Source: JAEUTH01 sp044230205 (GTDB lineage: Bacteria; Bacteroidota; Bacteroidia; AKYH767-A; OLB10). Taken from it: 25,152 nt of DNA. The stretch is taken from contig JBGARN010000062.1 of the NCBI GenBank assembly GCA_044230205.1, positions 1 to 25,152 of the forward strand, given 5' to 3'. Below the pieces are notes generated by a model that was given only the letters and a program-made list of their open reading frames with translations, was not told where the DNA came from and searched no databases. This document shows, one piece after another, positions 23,261 to 25,152 of this stretch. The position numbers and the translations under genes are program-made. How positions within the stretch are numbered: position 1 is the first letter of the stretch; each line of letters starts with the position of its first letter.

Positions 23261-24940
23261 ATGAAGTTAAAAATGATCTTTCCTCCGGCTGAATGGTTCA
23301 AAGGTTATAATTCAAAAATATTCAGAAAAGATCTGGTTGCTGGCATTACACTAGCTGCTTATGGCATTCCCGTTTCGCTGGCATATGCTACACTTGCGGG
23401 ATTACCACCAGCATATGGAATTTACGGTTATCTTATTGGCGGATTTTTTTATGCGCTGTTAGGCAGCAGTAAACAACTTGCAATAGGCCCAACTTCTGCC
23501 ATATCATTACTTATAGGAACAACAATTGCAGGTATGGCGAATGGAGATGTACAGCGCTGGGCTGATATTGCTTCGCTTACAGCGTTAGTGTTTGCTGTAT
23601 TATCAATACTTGCCTATATACTGCGTTTAAGTGGTATAATAAATTTTATCAGCGAAACTGTATTGGTTGGTTTTAAAGCAGGAGCATGCTTAACGATAGG
23701 TTTAACGCAATTGCCAAAATTATTTGGTATCCCCGGTGGTGGCGAACATTTTTTCGAACGGATAAAGGCAATTATAATTCAACTGCCTGATACCAATCCT
23801 GGCGTTTTTATTTTTGGACTCGCAGCCATAGTTCTTCTAATAATCGGAGAAAAAATATTGCCCGGCAAGCCGGTAGCGCTGCTTGTAGTAATAGTTTCAA
23901 TTATTCTCATTTCCACGACTTCATTAGGCACAACGGGTTTTAAAACTGTTGGGCTATTGCCGGAAGGGTTACCCTCATTTCGCTTGCCATCGTTAAAAGT
24001 TAAAGATGTTGATGGAGTAATTCCTCTTGCTCTTGCCTGCTTCCTATTATCCTACATTGAAAGTGTTTCAGCAGCAAGAAGCCTGGCTCAAAAAAATGGA
24101 TATGAAATTGATTCACGCCAGGAATTGCTGGCACTTGGTGTAGCTAATGGAGCAGTAGCATTCGGACAAGGTTACCCTGTGGCAGGCGGTTTGTCGCAAT
24201 CAGCAGTAAATGATACTGCAGGGGCTAAAACACCAATGGCGCTGATTTTTGCCTCGGCAACTATTGCTGTATGCTTATTGTTTTTAACCGGCCTGCTTGC
24301 CAACTTACCAATGGTAATACTTGCTGCTATTGTGTTGGTAGCCATTAGAGGATTATTTGATTATAAAGAACTAAAGCACCTATTCCTTATTGATAAAAAA
24401 GAGTTTGCAATTGCAATGGTTGCTTTGTTTGGAGTAGTACTTTTTGGAATCTTAAAAGGAGTATTATTAGCTGCATTGGTAACTATCCTATTATTCATTA
24501 AAGCAGCATCAAGGCCAAATGTTGCTTTTTTAGGAAGAATACCCGGGACAAAACGTTATTCAGATTCACAAAGGCATCCTGACAATGAAGTAATTCCTGG
24601 CGTTATAATCGTTAGAGTTGAAGCATCCCTGCTTTATTTTAATGTTGATTATATACGCGAAGAGATCATGTCAAGAATTAATAAATCAGATCGGACTATT
24701 AAAACCGTATTGATTGATATGAATTCTACACCCCGAATTGACATTGCCGGAGCAAGATTATTAAAACAACTTTATACTGATTTAAAATCAAAAGGAATTA
24801 ACCTTAAAATTGCTGAAGCGCGAGCTGAAGTGCGAGACAAATTGCGCGCAGAAAATCTTGAAGAATACTTTGGTCCGATCAGCCGGTTTGTTTCAGTTGA
24901 TGACCTTGTTATGGAATCATCAATTCAACTGGCAAAATGA
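23261..24940 (+). CDS. SulP family inorganic anion transporter with STAS domain
   Basis: This 559-residue inner-membrane transporter belongs to the SulP/SLC26 family (sulfate, bicarbonate or other anions). The family signature appears early, at about 25-55 (DLVAGITLAAYGIPVSLAYATLAGLPPAYGIYG). About 12-14 hydrophobic segments follow up to residue 420, including the conserved SYIESVSAARSLAQKNGYEIDSRQELLALG. A cytoplasmic STAS domain occupies about 442-559, with the VLIDMNSTPRIDIAGARLL motif. Length is standard. It follows ppk2 by 29 nt, so the two are probably co-expressed; a functional link between polyphosphate metabolism and anion uptake is only an inference. The substrate is not determinable from sequence. 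Confidence 0.93.
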   Translation: MKLKMIFPPAEWFKGYNSKIFRKDLVAGITLAAYGIPVSLAYATLAGLPPAYGIYGYLIGGFFYALLGSSKQLAIGPTSAISLLIGTTIAGMANGDVQRWADIASLTALVFAVLSILAYILRLSGIINFISETVLVGFKAGACLTIGLTQLPKLFGIPGGGEHFFERIKAIIIQLPDTNPGVFIFGLAAIVLLIIGEKILPGKPVALLVVIVSIILISTTSLGTTGFKTVGLLPEGLPSFRLPSLKVKDVDGVIPLALACFLLSYIESVSAARSLAQKNGYEIDSRQELLALGVANGAVAFGQGYPVAGGLSQSAVNDTAGAKTPMALIFASATIAVCLLFLTGLLANLPMVILAAIVLVAIRGLFDYKELKHLFLIDKKEFAIAMVALFGVVLFGILKGVLLAALVTILLFIKAASRPNVAFLGRIPGTKRYSDSQRHPDNEVIPGVIIVRVEASLLYFNVDYIREEIMSRINKSDRTIKTVLIDMNSTPRIDIAGARLLKQLYTDLKSKGINLKIAEARAEVRDKLRAENLEEYFGPISRFVSVDDLVMESSIQLAK

Positions 24941-25152
24941 TTTTTACCAATTAGTTCTTAATATGGTTACCTATCAGCAGATTTTCGAAAACAATAAGAA
25001 GTGAATTGAGGGAACCTATATAATTTGTTTTTAATAATTTCGGCCTTTTATTTATGCAACACTTCTATCGTTAAGCATTTTAAATGCAGTTTTTAAAATT
25101 GTTATAACTACAACAACTAATTCAATTTAAAACCAAAGGTTAACATCAAACA
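24941..25152. other. Intergenic tail after the SulP gene
   Basis: AT-rich sequence up to the window edge with no credible gene, stable hairpin with T tract, or RNA that I can identify. An upstream region for a gene beyond the edge is possible. Confidence 0.4.

Overview
The window looks like a chromosomal contig from an environmental member of the phylum Bacteroidota, most likely a Chitinophagales- or Sphingobacteriales-type lineage; the genus cannot be named from this sequence. The evidence is low G+C, a type IX secretion (T9SS) C-terminal sorting domain, the linked gliding genes gldE and gldD beside mutY and ssb, Bacteroidota-type promoters (TTG ... TAnnTTTG), PorT-like outer-membrane barrels and a SIMPL-domain protein. 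No rRNA, tRNA, CRISPR array, transposase or integrase gene is visible.

Left part (1-5935): an accessory region with all genes on the minus strand. It reads as an integron-type gene-cassette array without an integrase (a CALIN). Two attC-like sites (2213-2348 and 3351-3487) each have 19-20 nt complementary arms, a related variable loop and GTTA/TAAC core ends. The first bases of each complete cassette are complementary over 10 nt to the R'' core of that cassette's own attC. This defines one cassette carrying a two-gene restriction-modification system (3359-5934), one carrying an SdiA-regulated-type lipoprotein (2219-3358), and the start of a third carrying a T9SS-exported PKD protein (2218 to beyond the left edge). 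A perfect 74-bp tandem duplication begins at the predicted attC crossover base and copies the 5' end of the lipoprotein gene. A pair of 94-bp structured repeats fills the left edge.

Boundary (5936-6351): about 416 bp with no convincing gene. It starts with a 10-bp inverted repeat centred on the array's outermost core site.

Right part (6352-25152): a core-genome region. An HU-family gene diverges from mutY, ssb, gldE, gldD, an UPF0102 nuclease and a SIMPL protein (DNA maintenance, gliding/T9SS function and an envelope protein). A terminator at 11861-11892 separates these from an RluB-type pseudouridine synthase with a repetitive charged N-terminus. This converges on dnaG, which is preceded by two outer-membrane barrel genes on the same strand. 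Then come a small secreted protein and a large octaheme cytochrome fused to HEAT and TPR repeats, a convergent AI-2E family permease, and an apparent ppk2-sulP operon (polyphosphate-linked nucleotide phosphorylation and anion transport).

The most noteworthy content is the cassette array: a sedentary integron-like structure in Bacteroidota carrying a restriction-modification cassette, with a duplication scar that coincides with the attC cleavage position.
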